From Henningerozyma blattae CBS 6284 (taxonomy: Eukaryota; Ascomycota; Saccharomycetes; Saccharomycetales; Saccharomycetaceae), in NCBI RefSeq assembly GCF_000315915.1, contig NC_020187.1:1178001-1242000 (forward strand): a stretch of DNA of 64,000 bases. Direction: 5' to 3'. The notes under the pieces were generated by a model, which was not told the origin of the DNA, ran no database searches, and saw only the letters and a program-made list of their open reading frames with translations. Every line of letters starts with the position of its first letter. Within the stretch, counting starts at the first letter, position 1. The position numbers were made by a program, and so were the translations under genes. Shown here piece after piece: positions 30,703-39,845 of this stretch.

Positions 30703-32066
30703 ATTTACAAAAAAATTTGTGAAGAGTATTACTTTTTTTTAAAAAAAATAAATAAAGTCAAAAGGTAATGGATAACGAATGAATTTAAAAATAAAAATGT
30801 GAGTAATATAATAAAATTAATTTTTAATGAGTTATTAATATTATTATTAGTTATATTTTATTGAAACAAATTAAGTGAATAACTATTTCAAATAAAATAA
30901 AAAGAAAACTAAATTATCAGAGGTGACGAATGAAAAAAAATAAGTAAAAAAAGTTAAGAGTAAAGTAGTTAAGTTGAAAGAGGGTTTTTTTTATTCTTTA
31001 ATTTAAGATAGCCTCTTTGAACTGAGGATTAACAGCAGCAGAAGTAGTAGTAGTAGTAGTGGTTATGAGTAAGTAGAATGGATGAAAATGGAGGAAAATT
31101 AATATAATTAAATAAATTCAATAAGACACAAATATATTTAATAAATATAATAAAAAACCAAACAAAATGATCGATAGAGAAAAAAAAAAAGAAACAGGTA
31201 GTTAGTCAGTGAGTCAATCAGTCAATCAGTAGTCAGTCAATTAAATCAACTTTTTTTTTGAGATTCTGCAACGACACTAACGAGTAAAACAGTTAGTGAC
31301 CACCACAAAAAATAGATCAAGTAGAAGAAGTTTAAATTGCAGACTTCTTAGGCTTCTTAGGCTTCTTAGGCTTAAGTTAAAAAGATAAAGTTTTGTATAA
31401 ACAAAGAGAGAGTTAAACAAAAAAAAAAAAAAAAAAATTAAAAAATAATTTTTTTTGATTGATTAGTTCTTTGAATCTTCTTTTATTTATATTCTGCCTA
31501 TCGTATTAGCTTACTACTGGTTGTTGATTTTTTTTTTTCAGTATTTGGATATTTGTTAGTAGTTGAAAAGATTATTATATTGTATTATATTATATTATAT
31601 TCTTATATTCTTATATTCTATTACTTTTTCGTATTAAATAACGGGGTGATATATGGGGGTGATATGGCTTGGTATGGTCTCTTCTAATCTCAAGACGAAA
31701 AAAAATGACCTAAACAGTTTTATATATTTATATATTTCATCTTTCAATTCTATATTCATGATGGAATAATATTCCAAAGGCCTGTTTGTTGAACATTTCC
31801 AGCTCATCATCACCTCCAAAACGAGCCGAGACGTTTCGCCGAATGGCAAAATTTCAAGTGGGTGGGATACCACTCAGGCCACAAAATAAGACCGATTTTG
31901 TCATCCACGGAACAAAAGAAAGGAGCTAGAAGTGTCACAAAAGATACAAAAGAACAAGAGTCATGTGATACTTGGCGTGCCACAAATTAAGTATATCCTA
32001 GATAATTGTGTATACGTTTTATTTATTATTTTTATGATTAGTATTATGAGTAGTAGTAGTACCAGA
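30703..32066. promoter_or_regulatory. CLG1 upstream region / KIP3 3' region
   Basis: This 1.36-kb gap lies between tandem minus-strand genes. It contains A/T homopolymers, three tandem copies of a 9-bp unit GGCTTCTTA (31344-31373), a Gcn4-type TGAGTCA at 31210-31216 within an AGTCAATC-type repeat, and a more GC-balanced patch near 31790-31870 that may be a core regulatory block. The frame at 31634-31873 is not credible as a gene. Confidence 0.5.
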
Positions 32067-34472
32067 TCATTTCTCAGGATGAAGGGATTGCAGCGTTAAT
32101 AATGACCGATTACGGTTCGTGTCAGATGGCATAGCATTTGCTGTGGATACATCTTGCATGCTTACATCCACATCATCTTGATCCATGATATCCATCCAAC
32201 GAACTTTCTTATTGGTGGAGAACTGATTTGTGGTAACATCAAGTGTTGGAGCATCTGTTTGTACCGGCTTAATCTCATTTAATATCTTGTATGCAGAAGG
32301 TGAAGTATTATTATTTGAAGGCCCTGCACTGAATTTCAATACTTTATCTAGGGATGTTGGTGATGGAGACTGAGTTATTGATTTAGTAACACGGTTTGTC
32401 AAATAGAATTTTTTATCACTCTTAGTTATTGGAGTAGTTTCTTTTATCAATGATAATCGTTTCAAGTTGGTCTGTGTATCATCTTCATCTTCTTCATTTT
32501 CATCATCTTCATCTTCAAGAGTATTTAAGGGGTAAAAAGGCTTACTAAATTCTTCAAAGCTATGTTCAGCTTCATTAATTAAATTGGTTATTCTTGTTTC
32601 AATACCCTCTGATTCTATACCCAATAGAGATTCTTCATTCATCAATTTAGAATGTGTTAAAATATGTGTCAAGTTATTTATTGATTTGTTCATAATCAAT
32701 TTATCAATTAATAAACTTGAATTCATTATAATTTCATTTTTGATAGAATCATATAATTGATCTAATCGAATAAATAACATTTTTTCATGTTTATATTCAT
32801 CCCACCCATTTAGAAGTTTTAATTTTTTGATGTCAATTGTCTTGATATTATTAAATACAAGATCAATATAATCATTGGAATCAAACTGTAATTCTAATTG
32901 ATTAATCTTATATTGGAAATGTTCTATAATTTGATTTATCATCTCATATTCAAACTGTTTTTCTTGTAAGATACGTAATTCAATTAAAATTAAACTGAAA
33001 AATCGTCTTTTACAAAGTATTAAAGATTTTTCGAATTTAATTATTTTAAATCTATGATTAACTAATATTTTCCTCTTTAAATTCGATATTATTTGATCTA
33101 TTTCAAATTCAATTTTTTTAAGATCGATTTCTATTTTGGATAAATGATTATTGATAATAGTCAATTGATTTTTTCTTAAATTTTCAATTTCTTGCTTTTG
33201 TTGTGTGATCATTTTCAAATATGAACTAATATGTCGGTTTAATGATAATTGGTTCCTAATAATCTTGGTTTTAATCTCTTTGGCACGATTGGCATATTTT
33301 AATGTATTTAATGTTTCATCATAATGTTTACTACTTGGTGATACACAAACTATCATAACTGTTTTACAATTGCCACCAAGGGAAAATTTTAATAATCTTG
33401 TTAATTTAGAGTCTCGATACGGAATATGAATTTGTTGTTGTGAATGTGAAGAAGTGTTTATACAAAGTGCATTGATACAATTCCCCAATGCTAGTAATGA
33501 TTTATTAATATTTGCACCTTCCAATAATGTTTCGCCTCTATTTTTAGTCGATGCAGCTCTTTCACTACCAGCTAAATCAATTATTGATAGTGTAGAAAAT
33601 AATTGTTCTGTAGAATTAATATCATTATTTAATTTATTTTGTTGAGTAAGATGAATTTGTAAAACTGCATGAGATCGTGATGATGTTTCATTAGCATGTG
33701 TAGATGATGTAGTTCTATTTAAATTCCCTTGGATTATCAGATCCATTACTTCTTCAATAGTAGCAGGCGAATATGTCGATAAATTAGAAACACTTATCTT
33801 ATTATTAGCATCCTCACGTATCACAAGTTTCTTGGATGATATTGTTGGATCTAAGAGGTCTTTAATTGATTCATTGTAAATTTCTAAATATGATAAACTT
33901 ATGGAAATTTCTTTTGTGTCCTTTAAATTTTCAATCTTATTGAAAAGTGATTGTAATGTTAAAAATATAATCCCTGGATTCTCGGGAGTCCCCGATATAG
34001 TATAAGTCTTACCACATCCTGTAGCTCCATATGCAAACACAGTACCATTATATCCATCCAATATTGAATCTAATAATGGTTCTGTAGTGGATTGGAAAAC
34101 ATGTTGTTGTGTTGAATTTTGATCTAATAATTTATCAAAGATGAATCTTAATTCACCTCCATTTTTCCTATAATGTCGTCTTGATAATTGCGATGAAGAA
34201 TAAATTGAATTTAAAATATTTTCTGAGATCTTATTTAATGGATTTAAATGTTGTGGATCAAATATTAATAATTTATCATCGATACATTCCAAGATATTAC
34301 GGATCCCATTTGGTTGATTTTGAAATAGTTCTAAGGCATTAATACCATTATTATTTGTAGTGTTTGAATCGAAATTAATTAAACGTTGATTTTCCTCATC
34401 GGTGAAAGGCCTAATACGAACAGCTACTGATATGGAAGATTGTTTGGAGTCTACTTGAACCGAAGTCGACAT
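32067..34472 (-). CDS. KIP3: Kinesin-8 motor protein Kip3
   Basis: Kip3 is a plus-end-directed, microtubule-depolymerising kinesin that limits astral and spindle microtubule length and positions the spindle. The motor domain is N-terminal (about residues 10-410). It has the P-loop GATGCGKT near 148-155, switch I NETSSRSHA, switch II LIDLAGSERA, and the L12-type segment NINKSLLALGNCINAL. A neck and coiled-coil region follows (about 410-560), then a disordered acidic and Ser-rich tail with EDEDDENEEDEDD. The length of 801 residues is close to S. cerevisiae Kip3 (805). Its neighbours CLG1 and BOL2 match chromosome VII order. Confidence 0.95.
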   Translation of the reverse strand: MSTSVQVDSKQSSISVAVRIRPFTDEENQRLINFDSNTTNNNGINALELFQNQPNGIRNILECIDDKLLIFDPQHLNPLNKISENILNSIYSSSQLSRRHYRKNGGELRFIFDKLLDQNSTQQHVFQSTTEPLLDSILDGYNGTVFAYGATGCGKTYTISGTPENPGIIFLTLQSLFNKIENLKDTKEISISLSYLEIYNESIKDLLDPTISSKKLVIREDANNKISVSNLSTYSPATIEEVMDLIIQGNLNRTTSSTHANETSSRSHAVLQIHLTQQNKLNNDINSTEQLFSTLSIIDLAGSERAASTKNRGETLLEGANINKSLLALGNCINALCINTSSHSQQQIHIPYRDSKLTRLLKFSLGGNCKTVMIVCVSPSSKHYDETLNTLKYANRAKEIKTKIIRNQLSLNRHISSYLKMITQQKQEIENLRKNQLTIINNHLSKIEIDLKKIEFEIDQIISNLKRKILVNHRFKIIKFEKSLILCKRRFFSLILIELRILQEKQFEYEMINQIIEHFQYKINQLELQFDSNDYIDLVFNNIKTIDIKKLKLLNGWDEYKHEKMLFIRLDQLYDSIKNEIIMNSSLLIDKLIMNKSINNLTHILTHSKLMNEESLLGIESEGIETRITNLINEAEHSFEEFSKPFYPLNTLEDEDDENEEDEDDTQTNLKRLSLIKETTPITKSDKKFYLTNRVTKSITQSPSPTSLDKVLKFSAGPSNNNTSPSAYKILNEIKPVQTDAPTLDVTTNQFSTNKKVRWMDIMDQDDVDVSMQDVSTANAMPSDTNRNRSLLTLQSLHPEK

Positions 34473-34819
34473 TTAGTTTGAGTAGATTATTTATATATTC
34501 TAAATTAAAACTATCTATTTGTATAGAAAGAATGTATAGATATAAATAGTAAATAAATAAATTAAAAAAATAAAAAAAAAGTAAATAAATATATTTTATT
34601 GAATAACGCGCGATCGCGTCTTAAAACACGAATAGTTAATAAAATAGGTTATTTCGAAAATAAAATTACGCTATTTCAGTATTAAGAAAATACACTAATT
34701 CAATATAAATAAAAATCGAGTTTCTCCAATTTTAAATAGGTTAGTTTGAATAAATATCATACTATGCAATAACAGGATTATTCATGGTAATCTCAGAAAG
34801 ATGTTGCAGAAGCACCTAC
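34473..34819. promoter_or_regulatory. KIP3 upstream region with CG-rich palindrome
   Basis: A 347-bp gap between the KIP3 start and the BOL2 stop. At 34606-34619 lies ACGCGCGATCGCGT, containing the 10-bp palindrome CGCGATCGCG and two opposed ACGCG cores. ACGCG is the centre of the MCB element bound by MBF in G1, so cell-cycle control of KIP3 is possible. The rest is A/T-rich. Confidence 0.45.
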
Positions 34820-35086
34820 TCATACAACTTGCTTGGCCCATTCATCTTCAGAAAAGCATTTACATGAAAAGGCATGGATTTCAGCAATTTCAGCACTTAA
34901 TGCTTGGTTGACCAATCTAGAACGTTGGATTCTATTCAACCCAACAAATGCATTTGAAACAACAACCAATGTGAAAGATTGTCCACAACCACCAGAAGTA
35001 TCAGTGACAATAGCAGTATAAAGTTCTGGCATGGCTTCAGCTAGACGAGCCTTCAAATGGTCTGGGGTAATCAAGGTAGAGTTCAT
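34820..35086 (-). CDS. BOL2: BolA-family protein Bol2 (Fra2)
   Basis: This is a cytosolic BolA-like protein that, with Grx3/Grx4 and Fra1, relays iron-sulfur cluster status to the Aft1 regulator. The 88-residue protein covers the whole BolA fold. It has a conserved Cys in DTSGGCGQSFTLVVVSNAF, the helix NRIQRSRLVNQAL, and the C-terminal EIHAFSCKCFSEDEW with the conserved His that co-ligates a cluster with monothiol glutaredoxins. The N-terminus MNSTLITPDHLKARLAEAM is short; the S. cerevisiae protein is about 120 residues. The gene is divergent from NIF3, as YGL220W and YGL221C are. Confidence 0.93.
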   Translation of the reverse strand: MNSTLITPDHLKARLAEAMPELYTAIVTDTSGGCGQSFTLVVVSNAFVGLNRIQRSRLVNQALSAEIAEIHAFSCKCFSEDEWAKQVV

Positions 35087-35424
35087 GGTTATGTATGTAA
35101 ATAAATAAATGACTGATTAATAGGTTGTTTGACTTTTCTCCTTCGTACTCCTTATATTAGTTAAATGCCTGCTGCTTATATTTAATTGAAGTATGTATGT
35201 TTCATTCATTATACGAAATCTATCGTGAATTACTAAGAGCCGAAATGGTCGGAAGAATTAATACTTTAAAGTGAAAAAAAAGAAAAAAAAAGGAAAAATA
35301 AATTCAAATTTAAAAATAACCTGAAAAAAAAGTCATCGACAAACAAGAATGTTGAATAATTAAAACATTGTTGTATAAGGAAGAATACCCAAAAAAAATA
35401 AAATAAAATAAAAAAAGAACAATA
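35087..35424. promoter_or_regulatory. Divergent BOL2-NIF3 promoter
   Basis: A 338-bp bidirectional promoter. The NIF3-proximal 150 bp is purine-rich on the plus strand (A-tracts from 35273 to 35415). I saw no Aft1-type or other specific site. Confidence 0.5.
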
Positions 35425-36321
35425 ATGACTTCCAAGGCTTTGACTCGTACCGGCTTGCAACGTGTTGTATCTGCCATCGACACTTTATTCCCACCTCAAT
35501 ATGCTGACTCTCGTTGGGATAATACCGGCTTGTTAATCGACAGTTCTGTTCAGGACGGTAATGTTGATGGTAAAAGACCTTCTGTTCTTCTAGCTGTGGA
35601 TTTAACTTCAGCTGTTGCTCAAGAAGCCATTGACAAGAAAGTCGACTTGATTATTGCTTATCATCCTTTCATCTTTCGTAATTGGTCTCGTATAACTCCT
35701 CAATCAAACCCGCAACATCAATCAGCTATCAATTTGATACAAAACAATATCTCAGTGCATTGTCCACATACTGCTGTTGATGCATCAATCAATGGGGTCA
35801 ATGATTACTTGGTCAAGATCTTGACAAGAGGTGATTATAAGTTAAATAAATCTATTGAATCGATTAACACATCACCAGTGGCCCAAGATGAACCTTTGAA
35901 AGAAAGGCTTGGGTTTGGTAGATATGTAGAATTAAACAATACCACCACAGCATTAGAATTGATCCACAGAATCAAAGAAAGTTTAAAATTGAAAAATTGT
36001 ATGGTTTCGTTACCAGATAAATACGACTCATTAGATTCTTTTAAAATCAATTCCGTTGCATTATGTGCCGGTAGTGGTAGCGGAGTCTTTAAAGAATTAT
36101 CATCAGAACAAGACCCAGACTTTTATTTCACAGGTGAATTATCTCACCATGAAGTCTTGGCGTTAAAAGAACGTGGTAAATGTGTTGTTCTTGTTAATCA
36201 TTCCAACTCTGAAAGAAATTTCATACAAACCGAATTAAAAGATAAACTACAAGAATTATTAGACGACAAAGTAGACATCATTGTCAGTGCTAAGGATAGA
36301 GACCCATTGCAATTTGTATAG
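35425..36321 (+). CDS. NIF3: NIF3-like conserved metal-binding protein
   Basis: This belongs to the widespread NIF3/DUF34 family, toroidal proteins with a dinuclear metal site and an unsettled function (GTP cyclohydrolase I type 2-like). At 298 residues it is close to S. cerevisiae Nif3 (288). Family signatures are visible: FPPQYADSRWDNTGLLID near the start, LIIAYHPFIFRNW (metal-ligand His), CPHTAVDASINGVNDYL, and in the C-terminal half CAGSGSG, YFTGELSHHEVLAL and VNHSNSERNFI with the second set of His and Glu ligands. It is divergent from BOL2 and followed by the EDC1-like gene, as on chromosome VII. Confidence 0.94.
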   Translation: MTSKALTRTGLQRVVSAIDTLFPPQYADSRWDNTGLLIDSSVQDGNVDGKRPSVLLAVDLTSAVAQEAIDKKVDLIIAYHPFIFRNWSRITPQSNPQHQSAINLIQNNISVHCPHTAVDASINGVNDYLVKILTRGDYKLNKSIESINTSPVAQDEPLKERLGFGRYVELNNTTTALELIHRIKESLKLKNCMVSLPDKYDSLDSFKINSVALCAGSGSGVFKELSSEQDPDFYFTGELSHHEVLALKERGKCVVLVNHSNSERNFIQTELKDKLQELLDDKVDIIVSAKDRDPLQFV

Positions 36322-36413
36322 ATCTCCTATATATACATTTCAACCCCCTTCCCTTATTTATTTTCTATTTCTATATCATTTAATAAGTGCAATCTATTTG
36401 TCATCAAGGAAAT

Positions 36414-36420
36414 TTACCCG
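36414..36420 (+). promoter_or_regulatory. Reb1-type site upstream of the EDC1-like gene
   Basis: TTACCCGG, a full Reb1 core, lies 296 bp upstream of the start codon in the 394-bp gap between NIF3 and the EDC1-like gene. The rest of the gap (36322-36715) shows A-tracts and a 5' leader with the direct repeat CCGATAACGATA-like at about 36675-36712, and nothing else recognisable. Confidence 0.5.
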
Positions 36421-36715
36421 GCGTTGATTCGTTTTGATTTCCGAAAGCGAATTTGAATTGGAGACATTTTGAAAAGGAAATAGAATATACTGTTCGAAAC
36501 AAAGGACCAGAAAAAAAAAAAATAAAATAAAGTTAACGTTATTTGTTTATAGATAGAAGTATACTTTTTTTATAGTTATACACATTCTCTTTTAAGTATT
36601 TTTATTTTTCTTCAGTTTTTACATTATCATCCCAACTTATAACTAGATATACATATCCTCTTCAGCGACGACGCAGATAACGATACCGATTACTCCTATA
36701 CCGATAACGATAGCT

Positions 36716-38179
36716 ATGTCCTCAGATACTATGTTCTTTAACAGTTCTCGACTTATACAGTCGTCAAGTAAGAATTCGACGAGTAATCTATCTAAATTAA
36801 ATAAGAAACAAATGAAACTAGACAAGAAATCCAAAGCCAAAGCCGAACAAGAGTATACCACTGAGTCTCCTATAAAACAAACCCAGTCTAACGATACTCA
36901 ACAAATCGAAAAAGATAAACAAAAACAAAAGAAAAAATTTGCAAGTAAGAACAAGAAAGAAACTAAAAAAGAGAAAAAACCGAATAAGCAATTAAATCCA
37001 AATTTTCTTTTAACAAATGAACAAACTTTACCGAATGGTGAAAAGCCAAATTTTGGTCATTCTTCAACAAATACATCGCCAACCACTATGAGACATAATA
37101 ATAGAAGCAATTGTGGTAATACCAATGATAAATATTCTTCTAAAAGAGAGAATTCTAACTCTAAATCTTCTAAAACTAAACATAAATCAAAACATAACAC
37201 TGCCAATAATGGTAAACATTCAAAAAAATTAATGGCAAAAGAACAAATTGCTAGTCTTGATACGTCAATAATGACTGAAGATTTGAAAAATCTTTTATTG
37301 ACACCAACAACGAGTAACACAACAACTGCTCAACTTTCTAAAGTGATTACTCCCAGGAGAAATGAACCTTCGGGCATATCAGCTATTACTCCACCTCCTC
37401 TACAACCAATTAATTTGCATCAAAATCATAATCAAAACCAACAAAACCAAGCTCAAGCTCAAATTCCAATGCAAATTCCAATGCAAATGCATTTACCTGT
37501 CACTCAACCAGGTATTTATCCTATAGGACTATCTCCATCCCCTATAGCTAAGAACTGCAACATTAACAATTCAAATGTATCTCCAGGCAATTTGAATTTG
37601 AATTCAAACGTGATTCCACCTCTTTATCAGCAACCTAATGCTGCTGCTCCATTGAACGGAATATTACCAAGTGCTCCAATGAGTTTAAGCAGTTCAGGAA
37701 TGAGTGTCAATATGAATATGGGTATGAATATGAGTATGAACGGAATACCTATGAACGGTATGGTTCCTAATTATGTTGGGTTGCCAAGCATTCCAGGTAT
37801 GCCTCCCGGTGCAACTACACCAATTATGAACACAAGCCCTTTGACCAATTTAAATAGCTTGAACAGTTTGAACAACTTTAACTTCAATATGCTAACCCCA
37901 ACTAACTCCAACACTACCAATAGTAATTCTATTTCTAACCCTCATTCTACTGTGCCATCCTCAAGTAGTAGAAGCTCAAGCACTGGTAGTGACACTTTTG
38001 TCAAGCCACACCAACAAGCAGAAAATTACAAGATTTCCTCTCATAGTAGTAGTAACTGTAATATTCTAAGTTCCACTAGTAAGAAATCATCAAAACCAAG
38101 AAACAAGAACTTCGCAGGTGCATCGTTCGCAACAGATTTGCCAGAAGTCCAATCCCTACCTAAGCCAAGTTTTACATAA
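36716..38179 (+). CDS. EDC1: Enhancer of mRNA decapping, Edc1/Edc2 family (expanded)
   Basis: Edc1 and Edc2 are small RNA-binding activators of the Dcp1-Dcp2 decapping enzyme. The N-terminus MSSDTMFFNSSRLI matches the family. The internal LPNGEKPNFGHSS and LKNLLL segments are also shared. The C-terminus NFAGASFATDLPEVQSLPKP carries the YAG-like activation motif and the LPKP element that binds Dcp1; the Tyr of YAG is Phe here. At 487 residues the protein is far longer than S. cerevisiae Edc1 (175) or Edc2 (145). The extra sequence is a low-complexity Asn/Gln/Met/Pro/Ser region between about residues 200 and 450. The basic N-terminal third fits RNA binding. EDC1 and EDC2 are WGD duplicates, so the exact member is ambiguous. 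Confidence 0.9.
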   Translation: MSSDTMFFNSSRLIQSSSKNSTSNLSKLNKKQMKLDKKSKAKAEQEYTTESPIKQTQSNDTQQIEKDKQKQKKKFASKNKKETKKEKKPNKQLNPNFLLTNEQTLPNGEKPNFGHSSTNTSPTTMRHNNRSNCGNTNDKYSSKRENSNSKSSKTKHKSKHNTANNGKHSKKLMAKEQIASLDTSIMTEDLKNLLLTPTTSNTTTAQLSKVITPRRNEPSGISAITPPPLQPINLHQNHNQNQQNQAQAQIPMQIPMQMHLPVTQPGIYPIGLSPSPIAKNCNINNSNVSPGNLNLNSNVIPPLYQQPNAAAPLNGILPSAPMSLSSSGMSVNMNMGMNMSMNGIPMNGMVPNYVGLPSIPGMPPGATTPIMNTSPLTNLNSLNSLNNFNFNMLTPTNSNTTNSNSISNPHSTVPSSSSRSSSTGSDTFVKPHQQAENYKISSHSSSNCNILSSTSKKSSKPRNKNFAGASFATDLPEVQSLPKPSFT

Positions 38180-38969
38180 ACTGTTGGACTCATTGTTAAT
38201 CATGCATTTCTTTTAGAAACTAAATCTACAATATCAATATTCAAAATTTCATTTCTATTCAAATCACCCACACAAGTTTTTATTTTTATTTCCCTTTACC
38301 TTTCTCTCTTCCTCTCAAAATTTTTTAATTTTTGATTTTTTTTTTCTTTTTTGATTTTTTTTCTTTTTTGATTTTTTTTTTTGATTTTTTTTTTGATATA
38401 ATGTCTCTCTCTCTCATTCCCTCGCTCTCCCTTACTACCTTATACTCTACTTCTGTTTATATAAATTAATAGCTAGTCTAGTTTATTCTACTATTTATAT
38501 ATACACTTTATAGGATCACACCTTTAATTCCTGACAATCTTCTATGCCTTTTGTCATACTGCTTAATGACACCCTCACTCAATTATCGGTCTTTTTGTCT
38601 TACGGAGTTTATCGAAGAATTAGCTATTCTAAGCTTACTTTTCTCAATGGGGCTTACGATTGAACCTTTGTGTCTCGGAGTTCCTGAGGTGGACCGACAG
38701 AAATTCGTATGACCAGATAAGCATTCAAGGCACAGCCAGTAAAGTCAGGTATTTATGTATGTGTTTATTTTTTTATATAGAGAGCTTGTATTTAGGGATA
38801 ACTTATTTAAAGCTATTGATTTAACTACATTTAAAATTATCTTGTAATTTGTTTTTTCAAAATCGATTTGGTTTCATTCAGTTCTTTTCAAATATAACAA
38901 CAACCTGTAGGCTAGTGACATCTTTAACAAAAAAAACTGAAGAAAAAATAATAATAAATAATAGTAAAT
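38180..38969. other. Gap between EDC1-like gene and the small downstream gene
   Basis: The gap is about 790 bp. It begins with 3'-end-like AT-rich DNA, then a homopolymer-rich repeat of GATTTTTTTTCTTTTTT-type units at 38333-38397 (about five copies, progressively shortened). The 38510-38750 segment is noticeably less AT-rich than its surroundings but contains no protein or RNA gene I can identify. A TATATA-like box lies near 38776. Confidence 0.5.
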
Positions 38970-39383
38970 ATGACGAACTTTCTTTCGAAAAACATGAAAA
39001 ATAACGAATCGGTATTAGCTTATGCAAGTACCTGCACATTTAACGATAAATCAATTGCTTTTACTATCTCGTCTATTGAATCACAGGGGTTTACCTGGAA
39101 TCAAGATATATTTGCGACACAATACCAACAAACTTGTAATGTTGTTTATGATGCTAATGAAGATACTCCAGAGAAATTAATTGAATTAATTGAGTATTAT
39201 AATTATGATAAAGATGTCATCAAAAGGTTGAAATCAAGACCAAGAAGGCGTAGTGATGATCATACATTGTCATTAAAAAATGACCAAAACTTGAATAGAT
39301 ATTATGTTGGGGAAATTGTGGAGATTGATGTAGAATCTGATGAAGATGAATTGAATTTTAAATTGAAAAAATTAATAGAATGA
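38970..39383 (+). CDS. Small conserved-looking protein, possible YER034W counterpart
   Basis: A 137-residue protein of unknown function. The N-terminal half contains CTFNDKSIAFTISSIESQGF and a WNQDIFATQYQQTCNVVYD segment that looks like a conserved core. A basic patch LKSRPRRRS (about 91-99) follows, then an acidic C-terminus VESDEDELNF. There is no signal peptide or membrane segment. In S. cerevisiae, YER034W lies beside EDC2 (YER035W), so position and orientation suggest this is its orthologue, although YER034W is longer (about 185 residues). Composition is not low complexity and the frame has a good A-rich leader, so I think it is real. The function is not inferable. Confidence 0.65.
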   Translation: MTNFLSKNMKNNESVLAYASTCTFNDKSIAFTISSIESQGFTWNQDIFATQYQQTCNVVYDANEDTPEKLIELIEYYNYDKDVIKRLKSRPRRRSDDHTLSLKNDQNLNRYYVGEIVEIDVESDEDELNFKLKKLIE

Positions 39384-39845
39384 TCTTTTGCTGATTTCTC
39401 TTCCCCTTTTTTATTTGTAGTTTTTTTATGTTAATGCATTTTTGGCCCATACATTCTAGTATGTGCGCACCTGGGATATTCTTTTGTTAACTTTCTTTTG
39501 CTTCATTTCATTTCATTTCAATTTTTTATTTTGTAATTGTATACTGTCTCGATGTTTTTGGTTATTCTCTTCATTTGTTTTGTCTTTACTTATCTCTATG
39601 GCTTTTCTAGTTATTATTTTTTGTTTGATTGTATTTCTTCGATGGTTATTAAATATACAGTATTATACAGAAATATATATATATGTATATATATTTGTTT
39701 TAAAAAGTTTATTTAAATGTATTGTATTTGTTTGTGTTTTGTTTTAGTTTTTTTGATTTATTAATTTTGTTAAATGTTGTTTAAAAATGCATGCATTATT
39801 CTATACTACTCCTTTTATAATCCTACACAGCCGCTACTGGATAAT
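39384..39845. other. Convergent 3' region before PWP1
   Basis: 462 bp between the stop codons of the small gene and PWP1. It is T-rich on the plus strand with TATATA elements (39677-39692) that could act as polyadenylation signals. The hydrophobic frames at 39463-39747 and 39774-39998 are T-rich artefacts. This is also the junction between the chromosome V/VII-like block and the chromosome XII-like block. Confidence 0.5.

Noticed and set aside
39463..39747. Hydrophobic 94-codon frame in the convergent gap before PWP1
   Set aside because: T-rich sequence yields Phe/Leu/Ile/Cys codons by chance; nothing distinguishes it from a translated 3' untranslated region.
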